Shown: piece after piece, positions 26,706 through 35,202 of the stretch
Layout: every line of letters begins with the position of its first letter
Position numbering within the stretch: the first letter of the stretch is position 1
NCBI GenBank assembly: GCA_030055615.1
Contig: JASFYN010000001.1
Span: 79,267-143,266, forward strand
Direction of reading: 5' to 3'
Source: Methanothermobacter sp.
GTDB lineage: Archaea; Methanobacteriota; Methanobacteria; Methanobacteriales; DSM-23052
Length of the DNA: 64,000 bases
Position numbers and translations under genes: made by a program
Notes under the pieces: model-generated
Database searches by the model: none
What the model was told of the DNA's origin: nothing
The model's input: the letters and a program-made list of their open reading frames with translations, nothing else

Positions 26706-28257
26706 TTACCTAGCAGGTGGAATAGGAAGCACAACAGTTCAAGATGCTCATGGACTAGACATGCAATACATATTAAGTCAGAGCAACCTTGTAAATGCAA
26801 TACCAGACAATAAAACGTACATTAAAGGTAACTTAACTTACAACCAACTCAAAGAAATAGGTATCGAGGCCGCCAATTTGGCGAAGAATTTATTCCGACA
26901 GGCAGGAATACAAGTAGAAAAAGACAATCTCAGACTCCTTGTATTGACATCAGCAGGCTACGCACGCTTAAATAACCAAGATACAAGTCCAATATGGGAT
27001 GGAATCTATGAAGTTCTAGGGTCACGATTAAGCCGAAAAACATTACTACCAGTCCACAGCTCACTTTGGAGTCAACTATGGTTCACATTCATAATAAAAA
27101 ATGGAAGCTACACCCCAGAAGTTATAGGCAAATCCGGCGGATTCGGAAGATTCTCATTTAACATCACAGAAGAAGATGAAATACTCTATGCTATACAACT
27201 AATCTATGATCCAGTTAAAGGATTCATAATATCAAACGATACCAAAGGGCCAGTATATGACATAGGAGCTGGATGGAATTACACCAACCCAACAGTATCT
27301 AGGGTATTTAAAAATTGGAATAATGTAGTTACAATCGCAAATGCATGGTCCTATGATCCACCATTCGACATGCTAATGGTCTACCTGTTCCACAACCATG
27401 TCTGCCCAGGGGTCTCACCATCATACCTCATAGCAGACTACATATACAAAAATTATCCAAGAGGAGAAAATGAAAAGTACATTTACGTGACAACAACAAC
27501 CTACTGCAAAGAGGATGGACTCCTACTACTCCTAGGCGTATCACCAGGACAAGGAACATACTACAACCAAAGACTACTTAATACAGGATCATCTTCTGTT
27601 GAAGGCGGACAAATGGAAGGCATATTAATAATCTGGGATGAAAAATTAAACATCGGAAGGGCAGTGGTAATCACATTCAAATGGCCAAGTTTCGAAAGTG
27701 GAGCAAATGGTCTCAGAGCCTATATAGATTGGTACAAGGGAAAAGAACCTACTGGTGTGCGCTCACCATACATAGTAGCTAATGAAGCACCGATAAAATA
27801 TATTACAAGAGAAGAAATGAATATGATCATTTCGGGAGCTGCAGGTTCACCCTCAGGTAATGCCATACAATTCCTCATGGGGTTACCAGAGCGTCAGCTC
27901 TCTGATTTACTGCCAAATGTTCCAAGCGTTCCCAATACACCAAGTGTCCCTGGCATTCCTAGTACTCCCGGTGTTCCTGGCACTCCAAATGCTCCAGGCG
28001 TTCCTAGCATTCCTGGTGGTTCGAGTGTTTCTCCTGGTTTCATTGGTTCCTTTGTAGGTGCTGTTTCAGGGTCTGCAGGAGTTGCTGCTGCTTCTCCTGG
28101 TCATGGGGGTGAACGAGGTAAGGCTTATGAGGTTACAAGAGCTTCTCCTGGTGGCGGTTCAACGGGTACAGGATGGTACATTTATGGTGTCATGGGAGGC
28201 CTTATATTGATCGGTCTTGCAGCGTTCGGATTCCTCAGAGGCGGCTTCAAAATCTAA
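26680..28257 (+). CDS. FmdE-domain surface protein, C-terminal part with Pro-rich stalk and membrane anchor
   Basis: In frame from TTG 26680, but this start has no ribosome-binding site and the product would lack a signal peptide, so it is more likely the continuation of the preceding gene after a frameshift. It contains a second FmdE-like domain (LFHNHVCPGVSPSYLIADYIYKNYP, then QGTYYNQRLL and EGILIIWDEKLNIGRA). A 36-residue Pro-X-X stalk follows, then a Gly/Ser/Ala region and a final membrane helix (WYIYGVMGGLILIGLAAFGFL) with a short basic tail. The design fits a cell-surface protein spanning the pseudomurein wall. Ligand unknown. Confidence 0.75.
   Translation: MTTTEEQVNYLAGGIGSTTVQDAHGLDMQYILSQSNLVNAIPDNKTYIKGNLTYNQLKEIGIEAANLAKNLFRQAGIQVEKDNLRLLVLTSAGYARLNNQDTSPIWDGIYEVLGSRLSRKTLLPVHSSLWSQLWFTFIIKNGSYTPEVIGKSGGFGRFSFNITEEDEILYAIQLIYDPVKGFIISNDTKGPVYDIGAGWNYTNPTVSRVFKNWNNVVTIANAWSYDPPFDMLMVYLFHNHVCPGVSPSYLIADYIYKNYPRGENEKYIYVTTTTYCKEDGLLLLLGVSPGQGTYYNQRLLNTGSSSVEGGQMEGILIIWDEKLNIGRAVVITFKWPSFESGANGLRAYIDWYKGKEPTGVRSPYIVANEAPIKYITREEMNMIISGAAGSPSGNAIQFLMGLPERQLSDLLPNVPSVPNTPSVPGIPSTPGVPGTPNAPGVPSIPGGSSVSPGFIGSFVGAVSGSAGVAAASPGHGGERGKAYEVTRASPGGGSTGTGWYIYGVMGGLILIGLAAFGFLRGGFKI
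27913..28020 (+). repeat. Collagen-like Pro-X-X tandem repeat in the FmdE surface protein
   Basis: Twelve consecutive triplets of the form PNV, PSV, PNT, PSV, PGI, PST, PGV, PGT, PNA, PGV, PSI, PGG, coded by a 9-nt-scale repeating pattern. It lies between the second FmdE domain and the membrane anchor and probably acts as a rigid stalk. The codon choice (many CCT/CCC and GTT) differs from the A-ending codons of the preceding region, suggesting recent repeat expansion or separate origin. Confidence 0.75.
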
Positions 28258-28302
28258 CCCCTTACATTCTATTTTTTAAATATGAAATTTTACTCTTTTT
28301 TG

Positions 28303-29976
28303 TTATTTTATTATAGCTTCTTTGAAGAATTCGGGCAATAATGAGCGGTATAGTGGGCTTCTAAAGAGCATTGTTATGTTAGCATCAAGTACGTAAGTAT
28401 AACATTCGTCATCGTGGGCGCGCATACCTCTACCATATGCTTGCATTAAGGTCATGATGGTCTTGTAAGCGTACCATCTTTTGTCCCTCTGTTGGCGCAT
28501 ATTAACTTGTTTGTCTCCAAGGTAGGGGAATGGTATTTTATAGATTACTTGAAATCTACATTTGTCGTAGGGTAAATCGACGCCTTCACTCATTGATGGG
28601 CTTACAAGGACTAGTGGACTGTTGCTTTTTTCGAAATATTCTAATACTTCTTCGCGGTTGCCTGTATTATGTCCTATAAGGCGCTTGTCATCTATATTCT
28701 TTAATATAAATTTTTGACAGCGATAATTGTGGGTGTGTATGAGTCCTTTATCATACTTATGCCTTTCTAGTATCCTCTTTAATATGGGGAGTGTTTTGGG
28801 GGCTGTGTCCTTTATTCTCGTTTTTGACATTCTTCCAACAAGTTTTAGTTCTATTGGCCGTCTTGAAGCTGGGAATGGACTGTCAACTTTTATGAAGTAC
28901 GATTCCTCGGGGTTTATACCGAGCCATTGGCAGAACATCCTATCTGAAAGTATTGTTGCACTCATAAACAAGCATATATTTGCATGCGAAAAAAGGTAAT
29001 CTGGGGCGTATTTATTGACTTGTAGTGGTTTAAAGGACACTTTTTCACTTTCTGTGTCTATAACCCAATTTTCCGGTTCATTTTCAAGGCTCTTTTTAAG
29101 CTCGTCTAGACGTTTTATCATCCTCTTAATCCTATTTGCCCGTCTTTTAGGCATTTGACTCTTATCAAGATCCTTGTAGTCCTGTGATATGGCTTCTATT
29201 GGGAGTATCCACTCTCTGGGGTCGTCTTCTTCGAACATTGATTGGGGTATCTTCTTTTCTATATCTTTTTCCAGCCTTTTATTGGAAAGGTTGACTTCAA
29301 GTCTTTGCATGAGCTTGTTTTCTATGTTATGGGCTTCATCCAATACCATTAATTCTCTTTTACCAAAGTGGCCGACATAATTTAATTCTAGGAAAGCATA
29401 ATCATAATTCATGAGGGTTATGGGACTGTTTATCCCATGGGCTTTTTGTTCCCAATATTGGCAATGTTCCCTTGATCTGAAATAGATTTTGTTTCCGTGG
29501 GAATCTCTGAATGCTTCTTTGAAGAATAGTGTTTCTCCGCGGCTTACGCCATAAGGGCAGTGGAAATCCTCGGATGATGGTGTGGTTTGGCATGTTCCAA
29601 TATCGCAGGTGGATTCGAAATCATCATTTTTGCAATAAAAATTTGCTCTGCCTTTAACAGTGGGTATCTTAAATTCCCTGGCATATTGATCTTGGAGTTG
29701 TTTTGTCATTGTAAGGATATATGCTGGCCGGTATATCCTTGCAAGTGTAATTGCTATAGCTGATTTCCCTGTTCCAGTCCCAGCTTCTAAAATAATATAC
29801 TTGTAGCCCTCTTCTATGGCCTCATGGATATCATTTATTATATCTAGTTGTCCAAGTCTTGGCTTGCGGAAGGGGAAATTTTCTAGAATCTTATCTGGGA
29901 TATGGGGATAATCTCTTCTATCAAGGAATATTGAACCTCCTCTATCCTTTTTACATATACAGTTATCTTTTAACAT
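28303..29976 (-). CDS. XPD/DinG-like superfamily 2 DNA helicase
   Basis: A 557-residue Rad3/XPD-type helicase. Motif I is [17 protein letters not shown], motif II is [11 protein letters not shown] (DEAH), and motif VI is [16 protein letters not shown]. Between motifs I and II four Cys (FYCK, STCD, GTCQ, FHCP) mark the probable 4Fe-4S cluster. A further Cys pair sits at the N-terminus (NCICKK). The reading frame stays open upstream of the ATG at 29976 and encodes CSDCG immediately before it, without a standard start. Role: 5'-3' unwinding in repair is the family expectation. Confidence 0.87.
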   Translation of the reverse strand: MLKDNCICKKDRGGSIFLDRRDYPHIPDKILENFPFRKPRLGQLDIINDIHEAIEEGYKYIILEAGTGTGKSAIAITLARIYRPAYILTMTKQLQDQYAREFKIPTVKGRANFYCKNDDFESTCDIGTCQTTPSSEDFHCPYGVSRGETLFFKEAFRDSHGNKIYFRSREHCQYWEQKAHGINSPITLMNYDYAFLELNYVGHFGKRELMVLDEAHNIENKLMQRLEVNLSNKRLEKDIEKKIPQSMFEEDDPREWILPIEAISQDYKDLDKSQMPKRRANRIKRMIKRLDELKKSLENEPENWVIDTESEKVSFKPLQVNKYAPDYLFSHANICLFMSATILSDRMFCQWLGINPEESYFIKVDSPFPASRRPIELKLVGRMSKTRIKDTAPKTLPILKRILERHKYDKGLIHTHNYRCQKFILKNIDDKRLIGHNTGNREEVLEYFEKSNSPLVLVSPSMSEGVDLPYDKCRFQVIYKIPFPYLGDKQVNMRQQRDKRWYAYKTIMTLMQAYGRGMRAHDDECYTYVLDANITMLFRSPLYRSLLPEFFKEAIIK

Positions 29977-30072
29977 TCCACAATCAGAACATGAAATAAT
30001 CTTTTCATGGACTTTTTTATTGTAGGTTAGATATATAAGTGATATAATAATAGAGATTTTTTGGTGTTAGGA

Positions 30073-30774
30073 TTGGATAAGGGAAAGCTTATTGGCGTTG
30101 GTGTAGGTCCTGGGGATAGTGAACTTCTCACAATCAAGGCTGTTAAGATCCTTAGGAGCGTGCCGGTAATATGCGCGCCGAGATCTTCCAAAGATAAGCC
30201 TAGCAAGGCTCTTTCGATAATTGAAGACATATTGGCTGAAAGGGATGATTACCGGTTAGTTGAGCCAGTATTCCCCATGACGAGGGATGTTAATGAGCTT
30301 GAGCTGCATTGGGATAAGGCTGCTAGGCTTGTTGCCATCGAACTAGAAAAGGGTGATGATGTTGCATTTGTAACTCTTGGCGATCCCTCCTTGTATAGTA
30401 CATTTTCTTATCTTCAAAAGCGTATAGAGGATTTTGGCTTCAAGGTCGAAATAGTGCCGGGCGTAACATCTTTTGCTGGTTGCGCCGCCAGTGCTTCCAT
30501 GACATTAGTTGAAGGTGATGAGATATTAGTGGTGGTGTCACGGGTAGATGAAAGATTTAGAAGGATAATATCCTATGCCGATACTTGTATTATAATGAAA
30601 GTACCTAAGCATGGAAGTGAATTAGAGAATATAATAGGTGAAGATCCAAGGGCAAAAAAGGTGATATCTGTCCAAAATTGTAGCATGGAAGATGAAAAAA
30701 TCTATGAAGGTTTTATGAAAGATCCAAATTATCTTTCAACGACAATAATAAAATTCAAAAATAGGGAAGAGTAA
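30073..30774 (+). CDS. cbiL: Precorrin-2/cobalt-factor-II C20-methyltransferase
   Basis: Tetrapyrrole methyltransferase of cobamide synthesis that adds a methyl at C-20 of cobalt-factor II. The start KLIGVGVGPGDSELLTIKAV, then FVTLGDPSLYSTFSYL, EIVPGVTSFAGCAASA and a late STTIIKF are characteristic of CbiL. About 233 residues. I use TTG 30073, spaced correctly after GGTGTT, rather than TTG 30061, which lies before that site. It stands alone; no other cbi gene adjoins. The 160 nt after it, up to the next gene's end, hold only T-rich sequence. Confidence 0.9.
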   Translation: MDKGKLIGVGVGPGDSELLTIKAVKILRSVPVICAPRSSKDKPSKALSIIEDILAERDDYRLVEPVFPMTRDVNELELHWDKAARLVAIELEKGDDVAFVTLGDPSLYSTFSYLQKRIEDFGFKVEIVPGVTSFAGCAASASMTLVEGDEILVVVSRVDERFRRIISYADTCIIMKVPKHGSELENIIGEDPRAKKVISVQNCSMEDEKIYEGFMKDPNYLSTTIIKFKNREE

Positions 30775-30934
30775 ACTTTTTATCCACTTTTGGAACAGAG
30801 GTGCTTGGAGGGTTTAAAAGTCATTGATGCTTTGTACTCTACCTACAAATGCTTTTGTTTTTCACTCGAAATGGGGGTACTTCTTTTTTGATTTGAAAAT
30901 TTTAAAATTTGAAGTTATAAGATCATGGACAATT

Positions 30935-31195
30935 TTAGGATACTCCCGCCTCTCTCAAAGCATCCCTTAGGGTTTCTTTGCTTGGACAGACGCCAATTAT
31001 TCGAATATCTTCGTCTATGACCACTGCTGGGGTTGTTTTTATATCGTAAGCTTCTGTTTTTTCACTAGGACCTTTGTATATTTTAATGTTGATCTTGTCT
31101 CCATATTCTTTTTTTATTTCCTCTATGAGTTTTAGTAGTAAGCGACCTCCAGAACATGGCGGCTCTGATGTGAAAATTTCAACTTTCACACTCAT
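30935..31195 (-). CDS. Thioredoxin-like protein lacking the second active-site Cys
   Basis: 86 residues with a thioredoxin/glutaredoxin-like pattern: VEIFTSEPPCSGGRLLLKLIEEIK at the active-site position, a central KTTPAVVIDED with the cis-Pro, and IIGVCPSKETL near the end. The active site reads CSGG instead of CxxC, so the resolving Cys is missing; the later Cys in GVCPS is shared with its neighbour. Last of four genes on the minus strand, 3 nt after the second homologue. It may work as a monothiol carrier or metal-binding protein. Function inferred from fold. Confidence 0.75.
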   Translation of the reverse strand: MSVKVEIFTSEPPCSGGRLLLKLIEEIKKEYGDKINIKIYKGPSEKTEAYDIKTTPAVVIDEDIRIIGVCPSKETLRDALREAGVS

Positions 31196-31198
31196 ATT

Positions 31199-31453
31199 TT
31201 ACACTCCTAGTTCTTTTAGTATTGCGATCATTGTCTTTTTACTTGGGCAAACCCCCATTATTTTGATTAAACCTTCTTCAGCGACTATAGCTGGGACAAC
31301 GGTCAAATTGTATTTTTCATGAGCTTTTGATGGCCCGACATGCTTTATAACTTCCACTTCGGGGTGTTCTTTTTTGATTTTGTCCGCCAATTCTAATAGT
31401 TTCAAACAACCTGGGCATGGCGGCTCAGCAGTGAATATTTCAATTTTAACCAT
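31199..31453 (-). CDS. Thioredoxin-like protein with CPGC active site
   Basis: 84 residues, clear paralogue of the next gene downstream: VKIEIFTAEPPCPGCLKLLELADKIK gives a CxxC redox site, then LTVVPAIVAEE with the cis-Pro, and IMGVCPSKKTM. The shared TAEPPC and GVCPSK elements show a tandem duplication. Starts with ATG 31453, 16 nt after the CQKC homologue. The redox partner may be the permease gene at the head of the operon or its substrate. Confidence 0.8.
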   Translation of the reverse strand: MVKIEIFTAEPPCPGCLKLLELADKIKKEHPEVEVIKHVGPSKAHEKYNLTVVPAIVAEEGLIKIMGVCPSKKTMIAILKELGV

Positions 31454-31469
31454 GTATTCACCTCACATA

Positions 31470-31730
31470 CTATTTTTCTAATTTTCTTTTGATTATTTCC
31501 TCCATTTTTTCTTCTGAAAGAACTTTCCCCGTGGCGACTATGTTGTCATTCACTACTATAGTTGGCGTGACCATTATGCCATATTTGTCCCCCTCTTCGC
31601 TTAAAGCATCGAATCTTTCTATTTTAACGTTCTCGAATTTTTCAGCCATTTTCTCTGCTATTTTTTCAGCTAGTTTACACTTTTGACAAGGGGGTGTTGT
31701 CCCAAAAATTTTTATTACAACTTCTTTCAT
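31470..31730 (-). CDS. Thioredoxin-like protein with CQKC active site
   Basis: 86 residues resembling the small thioredoxin-like proteins of methanogens: EVVIKIFGTTPPCQKCKLAEKIAEKMAEKF, MVTPTIVVNDN with the cis-Pro, and GKVLSEEKMEEII. It lacks the GVCPSK Cys of the two downstream paralogues, so it is the more divergent member. 15 nt downstream of the permease, same strand. In other prokaryotes such small redox proteins often accompany permeases of this family. Confidence 0.83.
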   Translation of the reverse strand: MKEVVIKIFGTTPPCQKCKLAEKIAEKMAEKFENVKIERFDALSEEGDKYGIMVTPTIVVNDNIVATGKVLSEEKMEEIIKRKLEK

Positions 31731-31745
31731 TTTATTTCCTCCTTA

Positions 31746-32783
31746 TTAGAATATGTTCCCATAAGCGTATCCTACTAGCGCTGATATGATAACTACAAGT
31801 GTTATGTATATGATCGTTTTTTTGATGCCCATTATTCTTCCTATGACTATCATGTTAGGGAGGCTTAGGCTTGGACCTGCAAGTAAAAGTGTTAATGCTG
31901 GTCCATTGCCCATTCCTAGATTCATTAATGTTTTTATTATGGGGACTTCTGTGAGGGTTGCGAAGTACATTAGAGCGCCTATAACTGACGCTAGGAAGTT
32001 TGGTAAAATACCTTCACCGCCTAGGTAAGCTTCGACTATTTTCTGTGGTAATAGTGCTTGGAGTATGCCAGCTATAAAAACTCCTACCAAGAGCAGTGGA
32101 AATATCATCTTGAAAAATCCCCATGTTTCCTCTAACCATTCTTTTACGTCTTCTATTGTAAACCATTTTAAAAGGCAGAAGATTAACAAGACTATGAAGG
32201 CTAAAAGGGATATTGACTTAGTTAATAATGCGATTTTTGACGCTCCGACAACTAGAATCAATATGAGTAAAGAAAATACTGATAATTTAGGGAATAAATT
32301 ACTTTCTCCTTCTTCATTGACTGTTGTTGTCATTATATTTGCCCTCTTTTCCTCTTGGAATATTGTTGCCATGATAAAGCCGATTACAATGGACATTGAA
32401 ATAGCCCCTATGGCTCTTGCAACCCCCAAATCATAACCCAAAACAGCGGCTGTGTATACGATAGCCAGTATATTGACAGCAGGACCCGAATAAAGAAATG
32501 TTGTAGCAGGGCCTAGACCAGCCCCTCTACGGAGTATACCTGCAAATAATGGCAACACTGTACAAGAACATACTGCTAGTATCGACCCAGAAACCGATGC
32601 AACACCATAAGAGACTACCTTTTTGGCCTGTGGGCCTAAATATTTTAATACAGCATCCTTGGATAAGAATACGCTTATTGCACCTGCAATGAAGAAAGCT
32701 GGTACTAAACAGGTGAGAACATGTGCTGAAAGATATTCTCCAAGGGCATATAATCCTGATAATAGGATTTGTATTATGCTCAT
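31746..32783 (-). CDS. DUF318/ArsP-type permease
   Basis: A polytopic membrane protein of 345 residues with about eight to ten hydrophobic segments. It carries the family hallmark AVCSCTVLPLFAGILRRGAGLGPATTFLYSGPAVN and the duplicated second half (YFATLTEVPIIKTLMNLGMGNGPALTLLLAGPSLSLPN). Related permeases include organoarsenical exporter ArsP and uncharacterised two-domain permeases. I start at ATG 32783 after GGTGGTGGGTG. First gene of an operon with three thioredoxin-like proteins, which points to a thiol-reactive or metalloid substrate. That is inference. Confidence 0.85.
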   Translation of the reverse strand: MSIIQILLSGLYALGEYLSAHVLTCLVPAFFIAGAISVFLSKDAVLKYLGPQAKKVVSYGVASVSGSILAVCSCTVLPLFAGILRRGAGLGPATTFLYSGPAVNILAIVYTAAVLGYDLGVARAIGAISMSIVIGFIMATIFQEEKRANIMTTTVNEEGESNLFPKLSVFSLLILILVVGASKIALLTKSISLLAFIVLLIFCLLKWFTIEDVKEWLEETWGFFKMIFPLLLVGVFIAGILQALLPQKIVEAYLGGEGILPNFLASVIGALMYFATLTEVPIIKTLMNLGMGNGPALTLLLAGPSLSLPNMIVIGRIMGIKKTIIYITLVVIISALVGYAYGNIF

Positions 32784-32889
32784 CACCCACCACCCCTATA
32801 TCTATATATCCAAATCTTTTAATATATAATTTTTTGATCAAACTATATCATAAAACTCTGTGAAAAAATAGAATTTTATAGTGTATGTG

Positions 32890-32967
<78 letters not shown>

Positions 32968-33084
32968 TGAAAAATCAATTTTACGTTTTTATTTTTGTTT
33001 ATTATATTTATAAATTCTTCGATTTTTTAACTCAACAATCTATGGGGCCAGAAATTACAGAAAACTTTGTGTAAATACAAAGAA

Positions 33085-33093
33085 TTTAAATAT
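33085..33093 (+). promoter_or_regulatory. TATA-like box of the phosphatase gene, probably leaderless
   Basis: TTTAAATAT is centred about 25 nt before the ATG at 33114, the normal TATA-to-start-site distance in archaea. No ribosome-binding site precedes that ATG. Together these suggest a leaderless mRNA. Confidence 0.5.
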
Positions 33094-33113
33094 CAACAAA
33101 TTATATTAATATC

Positions 33114-33887
33114 ATGTTTAATAATGGAAAATTGGTTGAATTGCCTAAAAAAGGCAAAGCACTTGTTATTACAGATATCCATGGTAATATAGATGATTAT
33201 AACCAATTTATGCGTATATGGGAAGATTTCAGGGACGAAGAGAATCATTTGATCCAGACTGGTGATCTAATCCATGGAATGGGCCTTAAAAATGATAAAT
33301 CCATAGAAATATTGGATTCAGCGAAATATAAATTTGAAAATTCTAAAAATTTCCACCTCCTCCTGGGCAATCATGAATGGTCTCTCATATCTAAAACAAC
33401 AATTTATAAAGCTGGTATGAATCTGACTTTAAATTTTGAAACATTACTTAAACAAAGATTCGGAATTCAATGGAAAAAGAAATTGCAAGATTACATCAAA
33501 TTTTTTAAAAAGTTGCCAGTAGCTGTTAAAACTGGAAATAAAGTATTTATTAGCCATGCAGGGCCTTCAAATTATATAAAAGGGATTGATGATATAATCA
33601 ACATCACTGACGCAGGTTATTCAGAAAACAGGAAATTGTTTGAACTTTTATGGAATAGGTATGGTGATTATACAAAAGAGGATATAAACTCTTTTTTGGA
33701 AAATATTGGATGTAATGCTATTATAGTGGGACATACACCCGTTAGAGGGGTTGAATTGATAGGTAAAAGACAATTGATTTTATCGTCGAGTTACACCCGG
33801 GGTAAAAGAGCATATCTTAAACTAGACCTAGAAAAGGAGATCAAAAATGGAAAAGATCTTCTAAAAATGGTTGAATATCTGGACTAG
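33114..33887 (+). CDS. PPP-family Ser/Thr (or Tyr) protein phosphatase
   Basis: A 257-residue metallophosphatase. Metal and catalytic motifs appear in PPP order: ITDIHGNIDDY (Asp21, His23), QTGDLIHG, LLGNHEW, FISHAGPSNYI and VGHTPVRG. Similar to bacterial and archaeal PrpA/PP1-like enzymes that dephosphorylate proteins, though diadenosine tetraphosphatase-like activity cannot be excluded. Its stop is 7 nt from the stop of a convergent protein kinase gene, so the pair probably acts on the same substrates in opposite directions. Confidence 0.85.
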   Translation: MFNNGKLVELPKKGKALVITDIHGNIDDYNQFMRIWEDFRDEENHLIQTGDLIHGMGLKNDKSIEILDSAKYKFENSKNFHLLLGNHEWSLISKTTIYKAGMNLTLNFETLLKQRFGIQWKKKLQDYIKFFKKLPVAVKTGNKVFISHAGPSNYIKGIDDIINITDAGYSENRKLFELLWNRYGDYTKEDINSFLENIGCNAIIVGHTPVRGVELIGKRQLILSSSYTRGKRAYLKLDLEKEIKNGKDLLKMVEYLD

Positions 33888-33894
33888 TTAAAGA

Positions 33895-35202
33895 TTAGGG
33901 AGTTTTCATAGTCTTTGAATCTAAAGGCTCAGGTTTGTAGAATTTTTCAAGTTCCTCGATTAGTTCATCCATAGAGGAATACCTATCCTCCTTATTTTTA
34001 GAAAGGCATTTCATAATGATATCTTCAACCATACTTGCATCTGGATTAATCTCTGAAGGAGGTTTTGGCCGAATGTTAAGAATAGAACTATATAACTCTG
34101 ACATTTCACCCTTGAATGGTATCTCCCCTGTTACAAGTTCATAAAATACAACACCAAGCTGATAAATGTCTGTCCTCTCATCAGCTTTACCAAACTCTTG
34201 TGAAATTTGTTCAGGAGCCGCATATTGTGGCGTGGCCCCAGATAATGTTATAGATCCCTCTATTTTTAATTTACTTAAACCCCAGTCAGAAATCTTGTAA
34301 ATTCCCTCATGGCCTAATATATTGGATGTTTTCACATCCCCATGGATGATGTTTTTTCCATGTGCATATTGAAGCCCCTTTGCAACATCATGGACAATTG
34401 AAACCGCCTTTTTAAAAGGATATTTTAAATTGGCAACAGATTCTTCACAGAACTCCATTTCAATATATGGGATGGGCAGAATCTTAAAATCGTAAAGTTT
34501 CACGATGTTCGGATGATCCAAGTTGCTCCAATTGGAAACTTCTGATACGAAAATCTTCTCAGATCTCTTATCAAAAGACTTTGGTATTTTAATAGCTACT
34601 TCTTTCCCATCATCCTTACGTGTGGCTTTGAAGACTCTTCCAAATCCACCCTCCCCGATAAAAATTGGATCATCATAGTATGTATGAAGCTCGAATGGTA
34701 GTGATTTCATTGATAATCTTTTCAGTTGATCAAATTCCTTACCTTCTATTATAAGGTCTGGACCGTATCCTCTTATAATCCACAGATTAAGTAAAAAGGG
34801 AATAATTAGGAAAAAACTGCCTATTGTAAATATGAACATCATTGGGAATGAGAATAAATCCCCAAGAATCATTGTTAAACCAGCAAAAAACAAGAGTATG
34901 CTGATATTAAAATATGAGTGATTGGTTACAAGTCTTCTCCTGTGAATCATGTTATATAATATCATAGAATTGAAGAAGAAAAGTAAAATGCCAGTTACGA
35001 TTAAAGTATAGGCAAAATAAGGGTCATAAAATTCTGGCATTGAACTATCAAGCAAATATAAGTTTATAGGGATGAATAAAAGAATTGAAATAACCGCAAA
35101 AACGGCGTTTAAACTGATTAAACTGTTAAATTTCCAATTTTTAATCGTTTTTAAAATTTGTGACATTTCTGCTTTCTTGTCACTTTTTATTTTAAATATC
35201 AA
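33895..35202 (-). CDS. Transmembrane eukaryotic-type Ser/Thr protein kinase
   Basis: A 435-residue protein with four membrane segments in the first 150 residues, followed by a cytoplasmic kinase domain. Kinase elements: Gly loop IGEGGFGRVFKA (near residue 185), VAIKIPK with the ATP-binding Lys, catalytic loop IIHGDVKTSNIL (HGD instead of HRD), metal loop SDWGLSKL (DWG instead of DFG), activation segment ending QYAAPEQ, and DIYQLGVVFYELVTGEIPF. The catalytic residues Lys, Asp, Asn and Asp are retained, so it is probably active. The N-terminal membrane domain, rather than a usual C-terminal sensor, may sense the envelope. TTG 35202 overlaps the upstream gene by 4 nt. Confidence 0.88.
   Translation of the reverse strand: MIFKIKSDKKAEMSQILKTIKNWKFNSLISLNAVFAVISILLFIPINLYLLDSSMPEFYDPYFAYTLIVTGILLFFFNSMILYNMIHRRRLVTNHSYFNISILLFFAGLTMILGDLFSFPMMFIFTIGSFFLIIPFLLNLWIIRGYGPDLIIEGKEFDQLKRLSMKSLPFELHTYYDDPIFIGEGGFGRVFKATRKDDGKEVAIKIPKSFDKRSEKIFVSEVSNWSNLDHPNIVKLYDFKILPIPYIEMEFCEESVANLKYPFKKAVSIVHDVAKGLQYAHGKNIIHGDVKTSNILGHEGIYKISDWGLSKLKIEGSITLSGATPQYAAPEQISQEFGKADERTDIYQLGVVFYELVTGEIPFKGEMSELYSSILNIRPKPPSEINPDASMVEDIIMKCLSKNKEDRYSSMDELIEELEKFYKPEPLDSKTMKTP

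Noticed and set aside
27913-28020. CRISPR-like or satellite repeat
   Set aside because: The periodicity is a coding Pro-X-X pattern in frame with the surface protein, with no spacers.
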